From Streptomyces sp. HM190 (lineage in GTDB: Bacteria; Actinomycetota; Actinomycetes; Streptomycetales; Streptomycetaceae): DNA of 64,000 bases. How positions within the stretch are numbered: position 1 is the first letter of the stretch; the number at the start of each line of letters is the position of its first letter. The translations under genes and the position numbers were made by a program. The notes below the pieces were generated by a model. It did not search any database. It saw only the letters and a program-made list of their open reading frames with translations, and was not told where the DNA came from. The DNA lies in the NCBI RefSeq assembly GCF_009857135.1, contig NZ_CP047318.1, positions 3,720,001 to 3,784,000 of the forward strand. The letters run 5' to 3'. Shown here one piece after another: positions 1 to 8,691 of this stretch.

Positions 1-702
1 GGAGTCGTAGATCTGGCCGGCGGCCAACTGCTCGCCCGGCGGGATCAGTTCGCTGCCGGTGGAGAGCACCACCACGCGCGGGCGCGGGCGTACGCGTACC
101 GACGCGCGGCCGATGGCGGCGAGCAGGCCGAGCTGCGGCGGGCCGAGGACGGTGCCCGCGGCGAGGGCGCGCTCCCCGGCCCGCACGTCGCTGCCCTTCG
201 CGCGGACGTGCGCGCGTGCCTCGGCACCGCGGTGCACGGCGACCTGGCCGGTGGCGTCGTCGGGGCTCGCGCTGCGGGCGCGCATCCCGAAGACGGGGCC
301 CTCGCCGAGGCCGCCGTCGGTCCACTCCACGGGGATGACGGTCTCGGCGCCGGGCGGCAGGGGGGCACCGGTCATGATGCGGGCGGCCTCGCCGGGCCCC
401 ACGTGGGGCTGTTCGGCCGCGCCCGCCGCCACGTCCCCGACGACCGTGAGCACGGCCGGGAACTCCTCGCTCGCGCCCGCGACATCGGCGACCCGCACCG
501 CGTACCCGTCCATGGAGCTGTTGTCGAACGGCGGCAGCGACACCGGCACCGTGACGTCCTCGACCAGGACGCAGCCCTGGGCGTCGAGGAGCTGCAGCTC
601 GATGGGTTCCAGGGGGCGGACGGTGGCGAGGACGTCCTCCAGGTGCTCGGTCACCGACCACAGGTGGTCACGGTCGGTGGCGCGGGTCGCGGCGCTGCTC
701 AA
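1..702 (-). CDS. moeA: molybdopterin molybdotransferase MoeA/Glp (3' end outside window)
   Basis: Encodes the enzyme that inserts molybdate into adenylylated molybdopterin in molybdenum cofactor synthesis (cytoplasmic). The 234 visible codons run off the left edge; the family is about 400-430 residues, so roughly the N-terminal half is present. Seen: the MoeA N-terminal signature SMDGYAV at residues 63-69, MTGAPLP at 110-116, and the start of the MPT-binding domain with VVLSTGSEL near 210-218. The start is TTG at 702, chosen because GAGGAG at 714-719 lies 11 nt upstream and no ATG or GTG fits. galU ends only 5 nt upstream, so the two are probably cotranscribed. Identification is firm; the start is inferred. 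Confidence 0.93.
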   Translation of the reverse strand, partial: MSSAATRATDRDHLWSVTEHLEDVLATVRPLEPIELQLLDAQGCVLVEDVTVPVSLPPFDNSSMDGYAVRVADVAGASEEFPAVLTVVGDVAAGAAEQPHVGPGEAARIMTGAPLPPGAETVIPVEWTDGGLGEGPVFGMRARSASPDDATGQVAVHRGAEARAHVRAKGSDVRAGERALAAGTVLGPPQLGLLAAIGRASVRVRPRPRVVVLSTGSELIPPGEQLAAGQIYDS

Positions 703-707
703 AGTGG

Positions 708-1622
708 CTACATCTCCTCGGCTACGAAACTACGAAGCCAGGTCCGGAAGTCCGGGCCCAGGTCTTCACGTTCGCACGCGAGTCTGACAATGGCACGCAG
801 ATAGTCGCCACGGTCCCCGGTGTCATAGCGGCGGCCCTTGAAGACCACGCCGTGCACGGGGCCGCCGACCTTCTCGTCCGCGGCGAGCTGCTGGAGGGCG
901 TCGGTGAGCTGGATCTCGCCGCCGCGGCCCGGCTCGGTCTTGCGCAGGACGTCGAAGATCTGCGGGGCGAGGACATAGCGGCCGATGATCGCGTAGTTCG
1001 ACGGGGCGTCGGCCGGGTCGGGCTTCTCGACCAGGCCCGTGACCTTGACGACGTCGCCGTCCTCGGTGCGCTCGACGGCGGCGCAGCCGTAGAGGTGGAT
1101 CTGCTCGGGGGCGACCTCCATGAGGGCGATGACGCTGCCGCCGTGCAGCTCCTGGATCTCGACCATGCGCTGGAGGAGCGGGTCGCGGGGGTCGATCAGG
1201 TCGTCGCCGAGGAGGACCGCGAAGGGCTCGTTGCCCACGTGGGGTGCGGCGCACAGGACGGCGTGACCGAGGCCCCTGGGGTCGCCCTGGCGGACGTAGT
1301 GGATGGTCGCGAGGTCGCTGGACTCCTGGACCTTGGCGAGCTTGCTGCCGTCGCCCTTCCGCTCCAGGGCCGACTCCAGCTCGTGGTTGCGGTCGAAGTG
1401 GTCCTCAAGGGGACGCTTGTTGCGTCCGGTGATCATCAGGACGTCGTCGAGCCCCGCCGCCGCGGCCTCTTCCACCACGTACTGGATCGCCGGCTTGTCC
1501 ACGACCGGCAGCATCTCCTTCGGAGTGGCTTTGGTGGCCGGGAGAAAGCGAGTGCCGAGACCCGCGGCGGGAATGACAGCCTTACTGATCCTGGGGTTCG
1601 CCTCAGTCATGTCCGCAACCAT
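708..1622 (-). CDS. galU: UTP--glucose-1-phosphate uridylyltransferase
   Basis: Makes UDP-glucose from UTP and glucose-1-phosphate, supplying cell-envelope polysaccharide, trehalose and glycogen-related pathways. The 304-residue product opens with the nucleotidyltransferase signature AVIPAAGLGTRFLP (about residues 15-28; GxGTR loop at 21-25), followed by KEMLPVVDKP and IQYVVEEA, typical of bacterial GalU, and is full length. The ATG at 1622 has AAAGG 8 nt upstream; an ATG at 1610 (MTEANPR) is a reasonable alternative. It lies just upstream of moeA and is divergent from the 5-formyltetrahydrofolate cyclo-ligase gene with a 24-bp gap, so promoters of the two genes overlap or lie in each other's 5' ends. 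Confidence 0.96.
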   Translation of the reverse strand: MVADMTEANPRISKAVIPAAGLGTRFLPATKATPKEMLPVVDKPAIQYVVEEAAAAGLDDVLMITGRNKRPLEDHFDRNHELESALERKGDGSKLAKVQESSDLATIHYVRQGDPRGLGHAVLCAAPHVGNEPFAVLLGDDLIDPRDPLLQRMVEIQELHGGSVIALMEVAPEQIHLYGCAAVERTEDGDVVKVTGLVEKPDPADAPSNYAIIGRYVLAPQIFDVLRKTEPGRGGEIQLTDALQQLAADEKVGGPVHGVVFKGRRYDTGDRGDYLRAIVRLACEREDLGPDFRTWLRSFVAEEM

Positions 1623-1646
1623 ATCCGGTGCCTTTAGGAAGATTCT

Positions 1647-2321
1647 GTGGCTCCGGTTAATTCGCTCTCATATGAGCAGATTAGAAGGGTACTGGAGCAA
1701 CCTGTGAGCCAGATGGGTCGTGAAGCAAAGCCTCCCAAGAGAACGTTGCGCACAGAGTTCCTCGCGGTGAGGAACGGGTTGACGGACGATGACGTGCGGA
1801 TATCGGCGGACGCCCTGGCCGGCCGGGCCCTCGGTCTGCCCGAACTGGCGCAGGCGCGCACGGTCGCGGCGTACGTCTCCGTGGGGCGCGAACCGGGAAC
1901 CCTCGCGCTCCTCGACATGCTCCGCGCGCGGGGGGTGCGCGTCCTGCTGCCGGCCCTCCTGCCGGACAACGACCTCGACTGGGGCGTGTACGAGGGAGCG
2001 GGCTCCCTCGCGCCCGTGCGGCACGGCGGCGGCCGCATGGAGCTCCTGGAACCCGCCGGCGAGCGCCTCGGCCCCGACGCGGTGACCACCGCCGACGTCG
2101 TCCTCCTGCCCGGGCTCGCCGTGGACGCGCGCGGGATGCGGCTGGGCAGGGGCGGCGGCTCGTACGACCGTGTCCTCGCGCGACTGGAGCGCGCGGGCGC
2201 CGACCCGGCGCTGGTGGTGCTGCTGTACGACACGGAGGTCGTGGACCGGGTCCCGGAGGAGCCGCACGACCGCCCGGTGCACGCGGCGGTGACGCCGTCG
2301 GGGGTGCGCCGCTTCCGGTGA
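1647..2321 (+). CDS. 5-formyltetrahydrofolate cyclo-ligase
   Basis: ATP-dependent conversion of 5-formyltetrahydrofolate (folinate) to 5,10-methenyltetrahydrofolate, a folate salvage step. The product is 224 residues; the family-specific GRGGGSYDR motif is at residues 167-175, and the preceding LLPGLAVD and upstream VAAYVSVGREPG segments also fit. GTG 1647 has AGGAAG 5 nt upstream. The family is usually near 190-200 residues, so an internal start at GTG 1704 or ATG 1713 (MGREAKPPKRTLR) is possible. It is followed by a strong hairpin shared with the convergent penicillin-acylase gene. Confidence 0.92.
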   Translation: MAPVNSLSYEQIRRVLEQPVSQMGREAKPPKRTLRTEFLAVRNGLTDDDVRISADALAGRALGLPELAQARTVAAYVSVGREPGTLALLDMLRARGVRVLLPALLPDNDLDWGVYEGAGSLAPVRHGGGRMELLEPAGERLGPDAVTTADVVLLPGLAVDARGMRLGRGGGSYDRVLARLERAGADPALVVLLYDTEVVDRVPEEPHDRPVHAAVTPSGVRRFR

Positions 2322-2331
2322 CCGCACACGC

Positions 2332-2367
2332 GGAAGCGGCCCCCACGCGTGTGCGGGGGCCGCTTCC
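2332..2367. terminator. bidirectional Rho-independent-type hairpin
   Basis: Stem arms GGAAGCGGCCCC (2332-2343) and GGGGCCGCTTCC (2356-2367) are perfectly complementary with a 12-nt loop. It lies between the convergent stop codons of the cyclo-ligase gene (2321) and the penicillin-acylase gene (2391). No T-tract follows, as is common in Streptomyces. Confidence 0.85.
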
Positions 2368-2390
2368 GTGTGTTCCGCGCGGTCAGCCGG

Positions 2391-5228
2391 TCACGGCTTC
2401 AGCAGCAGCGTGTCACTCGTGCTCTCCTGGACCGCCTTGTCGCTGAAGGACCAGGTGAGCAGCTCGCCCTTGGCCCACTTGCCGGTCTGGTCCGTGTAGT
2501 GCGCGTTGTACGCGTGGCCCGACGCCCCGGTCACGTTGATCCACTTGGACTTGTCGAGGTCCCCGAGGTTCACGATCATCCGCATCGACGGCACCCACAC
2601 CACCTCGTAGCCGCCCGCCGCGTTCCAGCCGGTGGCGTTGACGGTGCCCTCGCCGCCGCCGAGCTTCCACGGACCGCGGTTGAGCAGGTACTTCACGAGG
2701 CCGGGCCCCTCGGTGCCGAGCGTCTGGTTCTTCAGGAACAGCCGGTGCAGGCGGCCCCAGCTCCAGGTGTCGATGTCCTTGCCGAGCTTGGCGGTCAGCT
2801 CCCAGCGGGCGTCGCGCATGGCCCGCGCGAACAGCTCGTCGCGGGTGTCGGCGGCGTCCTGGTTGCGCAGCGCCGGGGTGGACCACCAGGCGTTGTCCTG
2901 GTCGTCGATGATCCGGCGGACCACCTCGAACCAGCGGTCGCCGCCGTCCGGCTGCGCCTGGTCGGCGTCGCGCTTGCCGCACTCGCGCACCCGGCGGTCC
3001 TCGTCGGCGGGACCGGTGCTGTCGACCGGCTCGACGGACAGGCACTGTCCCTTGACCCGCAGCTCCTTGGGCAGCTTGTTGCCGAAGGCGAGCTTGAGGA
3101 TGTTGCGCCAGACCGAGTTGAAGTACGCGGCGGCCGCCGAGTCGGCGTCCTGGGTGTAGTCCCAGCCCTCCAGGAGCTTCTGCGCCTCCCGGATGTGCTT
3201 GTCCTTGACGTCGATCTTCAGCAGCAGCGGGACGAGCAGCTTGGCGATCTCGCTGCTGTTGTCCATCTGCATCTGGCGCATGTCCTCGGTGGAGATCTTC
3301 CCGCCGCCCTTGATCTTCGACTCGATCAGGCTGGTGATGCGCTGCGCGCGCGTGCCGTAGCCCCAGTCGGTGGTGAGCGTGTACGGGTACTTCTCGTCGA
3401 CGACGGCCTGGTTGGCGGTGACGATGTAGCCGCGGTCCGGGTCGTACTCGTAGGGCAGTTCGTCCTGGTCGATCCAGCCGTTCCAGCGGTACCGGGTGTC
3501 CCAGCCCGGTGCGGGGACCGAGCCGTCACCCTTGCCGCGGGTGGGGATCTTGCCGGGCAGCTGGTACCCGATGTGGCCCTTGGTGTCGGCGTAGATCAGG
3601 TTCTGCGACGGCACGTCGAACAGGGCGGCGGCCTTGCGGAAGCCGTTCCAGTCGGCGGCCTTGTTCATCGCGAAGACGGCGTCCATGGTGGTGCCGGGCT
3701 CCAGCGCGGTCCAGCGCAGGGAGATGCCGTAGCCGTCGCCGCGGTCGGGGGCGTCGCGGTCGACGCCGGCCTTCTTGCCGACCTGGACGAGTTCGCTGCT
3801 GCGGTCGGACAGCAGGGGGCCGTTGTTGGTGGTGCGGACGACGATCTTCTTGTCGGAGCCGCCGGCGACCTGGATGGTCTCCTCGCGGGACTCGAACGGC
3901 AGCACCTTGCTGCCGTACTGGTAGCCGTCGCCGGTGAGCTTCTCCAGGTACAGGTCGGTGACGTCGACACCGGAGTTGGTCATGCCCCAGGAGATGTCCT
4001 GGTTGTGGCCGATGACCACGCCCGGCATCCCGGCGAAGGTGTAGCCGGCGACGTCGTACTGGCACTTCTGGGAGACCGACTTGCAGTGCAGGCCCATCTG
4101 GTACCAGACGGAGGGCAGCGAGGCCGACAGGTGGGGGTCGTTGGCGAGCAGCGGCTTGCCGGTGATGGTGTGGCTGCCGGAGACGACCCAGGAGTTGGAG
4201 CCGATGCCGTTGCCGTTCACGCCGACGGCCTCGGGCAGGTCCTCCAGGACCTCGTAGAGGCCCCCCAGCTGGGTCTGGACGGCCGAGGAGTCGGAGGAGG
4301 CGCCCGCGGTGCCCGTGCCGGTCCCGGTGCCGCCGGTGCCCGTGCCGGTCCCGGTGCCGCCGGTGTTCGTGCCCGCGCCGCCCGTGCCGGTGCCGCCCGT
4401 GCCCTGCGTGGAGCCGCCGGCGGACTGCGAGGTGCCCGAGCCGTCGGTCCAGGTCTGGGTCAGCTCGTCGTACGCGCCCTCCTGGACGATCGCCTTGTTG
4501 CGGTCGTACGGGTACTGCGGGTACAGGTCGGCGATCTGCTTGGGGCCGAGGCGGCTGGTCATCAGGGCCCGGTCGATCTCGTCCTGCATGTTGCCGCGCA
4601 GGTCCCAGGCCATGGCCTTCAGCCAGGCCAGGGAGTCGATCGGGGTCCACTCCTCGGGCCGGTAGTCGTTGGCGAAGCCGAGGGCCGCGTACTCCAGGGA
4701 GATCTCCTCGCCGTCCTTGCCGGCGAGGTAGGCGTTGACCCCCTTGGCGTACGCGTCGAGGTACTTCTTCGTCTCGGCCGAGATCGTGGACTTGTACTCC
4801 TCCTCGGCGACGCGGTGCCAGCCCAGGGTGCGCAGGAACTCGTCGTTGTCGATCTGGCCCTCGCCGAACATCTCCGAGAGGCGCCCGGCCGTCATGTGGC
4901 GGCGCACGTCCATCTCGTAGAACCGGTCCTGCGCCTGGACGTAGCCCTGCGCCATGAACAGGTCCGCGTCGGAGGAGGCGTAGATCTGCGGGATCCCGTA
5001 GCCGTCGCGCTTGACGTCGACCGGGCCGGACAGGCCCTCCAGGGTTATGGAGCCCTTGGTCTGCGGGAACGAGGCGCGGACCGTGCTGATCGACCAGAAC
5101 GCCCCGAAGCCGACGCCGCCGATGAGGGCCAGAACCAGGACGATCAGGAGAAGGCGTACTTTGCGCCCCTTCTTCCTGCCGGACTTGCCGGACTGCTGGC
5201 CGGAGGAGGCGGTGGTGTTGGGGGGCAT
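2391..5228 (-). CDS. penicillin acylase family (Ntn-hydrolase) membrane-anchored protein
   Basis: A 946-residue precursor of the penicillin G acylase/acyl-homoserine-lactone acylase family (N-terminal nucleophile amidohydrolases, self-cleaved into alpha and beta chains). Seen: a basic N-terminus followed by one hydrophobic segment at residues 24-46 (signal anchor); alpha-chain features such as DKRDGYGIPQIYA-type text; then GSNSW at 343-347, where Ser344 is the predicted nucleophile exposed by autocleavage, followed by NDPHL. A Gly/Thr-rich low-complexity stretch (about 261-317) sits in the spacer just before the cleavage site. Start ATG 5228 (MPPNTT) is preferred over the longer frame to 5372, whose first 48 residues are not signal-like. 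The natural substrate is unknown. Confidence 0.93.
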   Translation of the reverse strand: MPPNTTASSGQQSGKSGRKKGRKVRLLLIVLVLALIGGVGFGAFWSISTVRASFPQTKGSITLEGLSGPVDVKRDGYGIPQIYASSDADLFMAQGYVQAQDRFYEMDVRRHMTAGRLSEMFGEGQIDNDEFLRTLGWHRVAEEEYKSTISAETKKYLDAYAKGVNAYLAGKDGEEISLEYAALGFANDYRPEEWTPIDSLAWLKAMAWDLRGNMQDEIDRALMTSRLGPKQIADLYPQYPYDRNKAIVQEGAYDELTQTWTDGSGTSQSAGGSTQGTGGTGTGGAGTNTGGTGTGTGTGGTGTGTGTAGASSDSSAVQTQLGGLYEVLEDLPEAVGVNGNGIGSNSWVVSGSHTITGKPLLANDPHLSASLPSVWYQMGLHCKSVSQKCQYDVAGYTFAGMPGVVIGHNQDISWGMTNSGVDVTDLYLEKLTGDGYQYGSKVLPFESREETIQVAGGSDKKIVVRTTNNGPLLSDRSSELVQVGKKAGVDRDAPDRGDGYGISLRWTALEPGTTMDAVFAMNKAADWNGFRKAAALFDVPSQNLIYADTKGHIGYQLPGKIPTRGKGDGSVPAPGWDTRYRWNGWIDQDELPYEYDPDRGYIVTANQAVVDEKYPYTLTTDWGYGTRAQRITSLIESKIKGGGKISTEDMRQMQMDNSSEIAKLLVPLLLKIDVKDKHIREAQKLLEGWDYTQDADSAAAAYFNSVWRNILKLAFGNKLPKELRVKGQCLSVEPVDSTGPADEDRRVRECGKRDADQAQPDGGDRWFEVVRRIIDDQDNAWWSTPALRNQDAADTRDELFARAMRDARWELTAKLGKDIDTWSWGRLHRLFLKNQTLGTEGPGLVKYLLNRGPWKLGGGEGTVNATGWNAAGGYEVVWVPSMRMIVNLGDLDKSKWINVTGASGHAYNAHYTDQTGKWAKGELLTWSFSDKAVQESTSDTLLLKP

Positions 5229-5547
5229 CGCTGTCCTTGCTGTCCTAACACGAGCGGCAGGTCGGGCTGTGCTTTGTACTGAACGCTGGAGCAACCATAG
5301 GCGCAGGGCCCGACACGACTTGACGCGGAGTCGGGAACTGGCGCAGACGGACGTTCGATCATGCACGCGCAAGCGTCAAGAAATCGTCAAGAGTTAGGTA
5401 AGGTAACGAAGTACTTGCACTGAAGTAACCCCACAGCACGGTTCCCGTGATCGGCTTCGTATGCCCTCACGCGCACCTGTCCGCTTCCGGGGCTCGGCAG
5501 CCCACCACCGGGGGCCACGTGCGGTTCGGCGAGAAAGGTACGACCCT
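5229..5547. promoter_or_regulatory. divergent promoter region with 11-bp-spaced direct repeats
   Basis: 319 bp separate the penicillin-acylase start from the antiporter start. It contains a direct repeat of CGTCAAG at 5374-5380 and 5385-5391 (11-bp period, one helical turn), the arrangement used by OmpR-type response regulators. Beyond it is an AT-richer stretch (TTAGGTAAGGTAACGAAG, 5394-5411) and TTGCAC near 5414, plausible promoter material. No protein-coding evidence beyond an in-frame upstream extension of the antiporter ORF. Confidence 0.4.
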
Positions 5548-7074
5548 CTGACTGTCCATGACCTCAACCAGCTCCTGCTCGTCTGCTCGCTCGTCCTCCT
5601 GGTCGCGGTGGCCGCGGTCCGGATCTCGTCGCGCAGCGGGCTCCCCAGCCTGCTCGTCTACCTCGGCATCGGCATCGCCATGGGCCAGGACGGCATCGGG
5701 GACATCCACTTCGACAACGCCGAACTGACGCAGGTCATCGGCTACGCGGCCCTCGTCGTCATCCTGGCGGAGGGCGGCCTCGGCACGAAGTGGAAGGAGA
5801 TCAAGCCGGCCCTGCCGGCCGCCAGCTCGCTGGCGCTGGTCGGGGTCGCGGTGAGCGTCGGGGTGACGGCGTCGGGCGCGCACTACCTGATCGGACTGGA
5901 GTGGCGGCAGGCGCTCATCGTCGGCGCGGTGGTGTCCTCCACGGACGCGGCGGCCGTGTTCTCCGTCCTGCGCAAGATCCCCCTCCCCGCGCGCGTGACG
6001 GGCACCCTGGAGGCCGAGTCCGGCTTCAACGACGCCCCGGTGGTCATCCTGGTCGCCGCGCTCTCCACGGCCGGACCGGTCGAGCACTGGTACACCCTGG
6101 TCGGCGTGATAGCCCTCGAACTGGCGATCGGCGCCGCCATCGGCCTCGCGGTGGGCTGGCTCGGTTCATGGGCCCTGCGGCACGTGGCCCTGCCCGCCTC
6201 CGGCCTCTACCCGATCGCCGTCATGGCCATCGCCGTCGCCGCCTACGCGGCCGGCGCGCTCGCCCACGGCAGCGGCTTCCTCGCCGTCTACCTGGCCGCC
6301 ATGGTGCTCGGCAACTCCAAGCTGCCGCACTGGCCGGCCACCCGGGGCTTCGCCGAGGGCGTCGGCTGGATCGCCCAGATCGGCATGTTCGTGCTGCTCG
6401 GCCTGCTCGTCACCCCGCACGAGATGGCCGACGACATCTGGCCCGCGCTCGTCATCGGCCTGGTGCTGACCATGGTGGCGCGACCGCTGAGCGTCGTCGT
6501 GGGCCTGGTGCCGTTCCGGATCCCGTGGCGCGAGCAGGCCCTGCTGTCGTGGGCCGGCCTGCGCGGCGCGGTGCCGATCATCCTGGCGACCATCCCCATG
6601 GTGAACGGCGTCGAGGACAGCCGCAGGATCTTCAACATCGTCTTCGTGCTGGTGGTGGTCTACACCCTGGTCCAGGGGCCCACCCTGCCCTGGCTGGCCC
6701 GCAAGCTGCGGCTGGGCGGCAGCGGCGACGAGGCCGCCGACCTCGGCATCGAGTCGGCGCCCCTGGAGCGGCTGCGCGGACACCTGCTGTCGGTGGCCAT
6801 CCCGGAGAGGTCCCGTATGCACGGCGTCGAGGTCAACGAGCTGCGGCTGCCCGCGGGCTCGGCCGTCACCCTCGTCGTCCGCGACGGCACGTCCTTCGTG
6901 CCCCTGCCGACCACCGTGCTGCGCCGCGGGGACGAACTCCTCGTCGTCGCCACCGACCCCGTCCGCGACAGCGCGGAGCGCCGCCTGCGGGCCGTCGGCC
7001 AGGGCGGCAAGCTCGCGGGATGGCTGGGCACGGGGAACGGCAACGGCGGGTCCGGCCGCCCAGCGGGGCGTTGA
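5548..7074 (+). CDS. potassium/proton antiporter (CPA1 family with C-terminal TrkA-C/RCK domain)
   Basis: Inner-membrane monovalent cation:proton antiporter of the CvrA/NhaP2 type, expected to export K+ or Na+ for pH and turgor control. About a dozen hydrophobic segments cover residues 1-390 (LLLVCSLVLLVAVAAV at the N-terminus, ESGFNDAPVVILVAAL in the core, GLRGAVPIILATIP near the end of the membrane domain), followed by a soluble TrkA-C-like domain (about 430-490). The start is taken as CTG 5548 (LTVHDLNQLLLV) because GAAAGG lies 9 nt upstream and the membrane domain starts immediately. ATG 5461 is in frame but has no ribosome binding site and adds 29 residues rich in Arg and His. Length then is 508 residues, typical for the family. 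Confidence 0.9.
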   Translation: MTVHDLNQLLLVCSLVLLVAVAAVRISSRSGLPSLLVYLGIGIAMGQDGIGDIHFDNAELTQVIGYAALVVILAEGGLGTKWKEIKPALPAASSLALVGVAVSVGVTASGAHYLIGLEWRQALIVGAVVSSTDAAAVFSVLRKIPLPARVTGTLEAESGFNDAPVVILVAALSTAGPVEHWYTLVGVIALELAIGAAIGLAVGWLGSWALRHVALPASGLYPIAVMAIAVAAYAAGALAHGSGFLAVYLAAMVLGNSKLPHWPATRGFAEGVGWIAQIGMFVLLGLLVTPHEMADDIWPALVIGLVLTMVARPLSVVVGLVPFRIPWREQALLSWAGLRGAVPIILATIPMVNGVEDSRRIFNIVFVLVVVYTLVQGPTLPWLARKLRLGGSGDEAADLGIESAPLERLRGHLLSVAIPERSRMHGVEVNELRLPAGSAVTLVVRDGTSFVPLPTTVLRRGDELLVVATDPVRDSAERRLRAVGQGGKLAGWLGTGNGNGGSGRPAGR

Positions 7075-7350
7075 CAACAGATTTCGAACCGTTCACACCG
7101 TTACGATTCGGAGGCCCGGCCGCCGGTAGTGCTCATTTTCACAGGGTGAACCACTCGTGCCCCTGTACGATGAAGGCGCACTTGATCGGACCAACTCTGC
7201 CTGACGCAGAGCTGGCGCGACCGTATGGCGGCCGGATCGCCCCCTTCCGTGGGCGTCGGCATCTACCGCAGTAGCGCAAGAGGACAGCTCTCGGCGCCCG
7301 GACCCCGCGACCTGGGGACCGCGCTACCAGGCGGCGGAAAGGCACGGGCC

Positions 7351-8622
7351 GTGGCATCCACGGTCACCTCGAAGGCGTCCCGCCCGGGATACGGGCAGCT
7401 GCTGCGCACCCGCGGCGCCTGGACGTTCCTCCTCCCCGGCTTCGCGGCACGCCAGCCGTTCGCGATGCTGACGCTCTCCCTCGTGCTGCTGGTGCAGCAC
7501 ACCACCGGCTCGTACGGGGCGGCGGGCGCCGTCGCCGCCGTCACCGGTGTCTCCATGGCGCTGTTCGCCCCGTACAGCGGCCGGCTCGCCGACCGCCACG
7601 GGCAGCGCGCGGTCCTCCTTCCGGGCGTCCTCGTCCACGCCGCGGCGGCCCTCACCCTGATGGCGCTGGCACTCGCCCACGCCCCCCTGTGGGCGCTGTT
7701 CGCCGCCGCCGTGCCGACCGGTGCGTCGCTGCCGCAGATCGGGCCGATGGTGCGGGCCCGCTGGGGCGTCAAGCTCAAGGACTCGCCCCTGATGTCCACC
7801 GCGGCGGCCTTCGAGTCCGTCACGGACGAGCTGACCTTCGTGCTCGGCCCGCTGCTGGCGACCGCGCTCTGCACGGCCGTGCACCCCGCCGCGGGCCTGC
7901 TCACCGAGGCCGCGCTCACACTGGTCGGCGGACTGCTCTTCGCCGCGCAGCGGGGCACGCAGCCTGCGGTCGTACCGGCGTCCCACGCGCGCGTGGAGCA
8001 CGTCTCCGCCCTGTCGGTGCCGGGGGTGCGCGTCCTGATCGTCGCCTTCCTGGGCATCGGTTCCGTCTTCGGCGGCATGCAGGTGTCGCTCGCCGCCTTC
8101 AGCGAGTCGATCGGCGAGCCCGGCATGAACGGCGTCCTGTACGGCGTCTTCGCCGCCGGCAACATGCTCTCCGGCGTCGTCTGCGGCGCGATCGCCTGGC
8201 GGGCGACTCCGCGACGCCGTCTGATCGCCGGGTACACGGCCCTCGCGCTCGTGGCCTCCGCCCTGTGGACCGCCGACTCCGTGGCCGTGCTCGCCGCCCT
8301 GGGGTTCCTGGTCGGCACGTGCATCGCGCCCGCGCTGATCACCGGTTACACCCTGGTCGAGAGCCTCGTTGCGGCGGGCGCCCGCACGGAGGCGTTCACC
8401 TGGCTGACCGGCGCGGTCGCGCTCGGCCAGGCGGCCGCCGTCACGGCCGCCGGACAGCTGGAGGACCGGCTGTGGGGCGGCGCCGGGTTCCTGGTGCCGA
8501 TGGCCGGTACGGCACTGGCGCTGGTGACCCTGCTGGCGCTGCGTTCACGGCTGGTGGCACGGCCCCGGAGCCGTACCGTCGCGCGTGTCGTCGGTCACCG
8601 AGTGCCGGTGACAGTGGACTGA
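7351..8622 (+). CDS. MFS transporter
   Basis: A 423-residue major facilitator superfamily permease with 12 predicted membrane segments. Seen: GRLADRHGQRAVLLPG, the MFS loop 2-3 motif, and two similar six-helix halves (second half from VRVLIVAFLGIGS). Substrate unknown; it resembles Streptomyces drug-efflux-like permeases. GTG 7351 is chosen because it gives a short hydrophilic N-terminus; upstream in-frame ATGs (7225) would add about 42 unlikely residues. The 276 bp upstream of 7351 carry no recognisable gene. Confidence 0.88.
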   Translation: MASTVTSKASRPGYGQLLRTRGAWTFLLPGFAARQPFAMLTLSLVLLVQHTTGSYGAAGAVAAVTGVSMALFAPYSGRLADRHGQRAVLLPGVLVHAAAALTLMALALAHAPLWALFAAAVPTGASLPQIGPMVRARWGVKLKDSPLMSTAAAFESVTDELTFVLGPLLATALCTAVHPAAGLLTEAALTLVGGLLFAAQRGTQPAVVPASHARVEHVSALSVPGVRVLIVAFLGIGSVFGGMQVSLAAFSESIGEPGMNGVLYGVFAAGNMLSGVVCGAIAWRATPRRRLIAGYTALALVASALWTADSVAVLAALGFLVGTCIAPALITGYTLVESLVAAGARTEAFTWLTGAVALGQAAAVTAAGQLEDRLWGGAGFLVPMAGTALALVTLLALRSRLVARPRSRTVARVVGHRVPVTVD

Positions 8623-8653
8623 TGGCCTTGGAATAGGTCACTATGGATCGTCG

Positions 8654-8680
8654 TTAGCACTCATCGAGTGAGAGTGCCAG
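8654..8680 (+). promoter_or_regulatory. CIRCE element (HrcA operator) upstream of the FmdB-type gene
   Basis: TTAGCACTC at 8654-8662, a 9-nt spacer, then GAGTGCCAG at 8672-8680. The established CIRCE consensus is TTAGCACTC-N9-GAGTGCTAA; the left arm is perfect, the spacer exact, and the right arm differs at two positions. It ends 11 nt before the GTG start at 8692 and next to the ribosome binding site, so HrcA bound here would block transcription or lie in the leader. Confidence 0.78.
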
Positions 8681-8691
8681 GAGGAAGACCA

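Noticed and set aside
2349..5282. 977-residue plus-strand open frame opposite the penicillin acylase gene
   Set aside because: It is the antisense shadow of a GC-rich gene; its translation is repetitive Val/Leu/Gly/Asp with no domain, while the minus strand has clear family motifs.
5394..5412. Possible IdeR/DmdR iron box (TTAGGTAAGG...)
   Set aside because: Only the left half resembles the 19-bp consensus; about 10 of 19 positions match.
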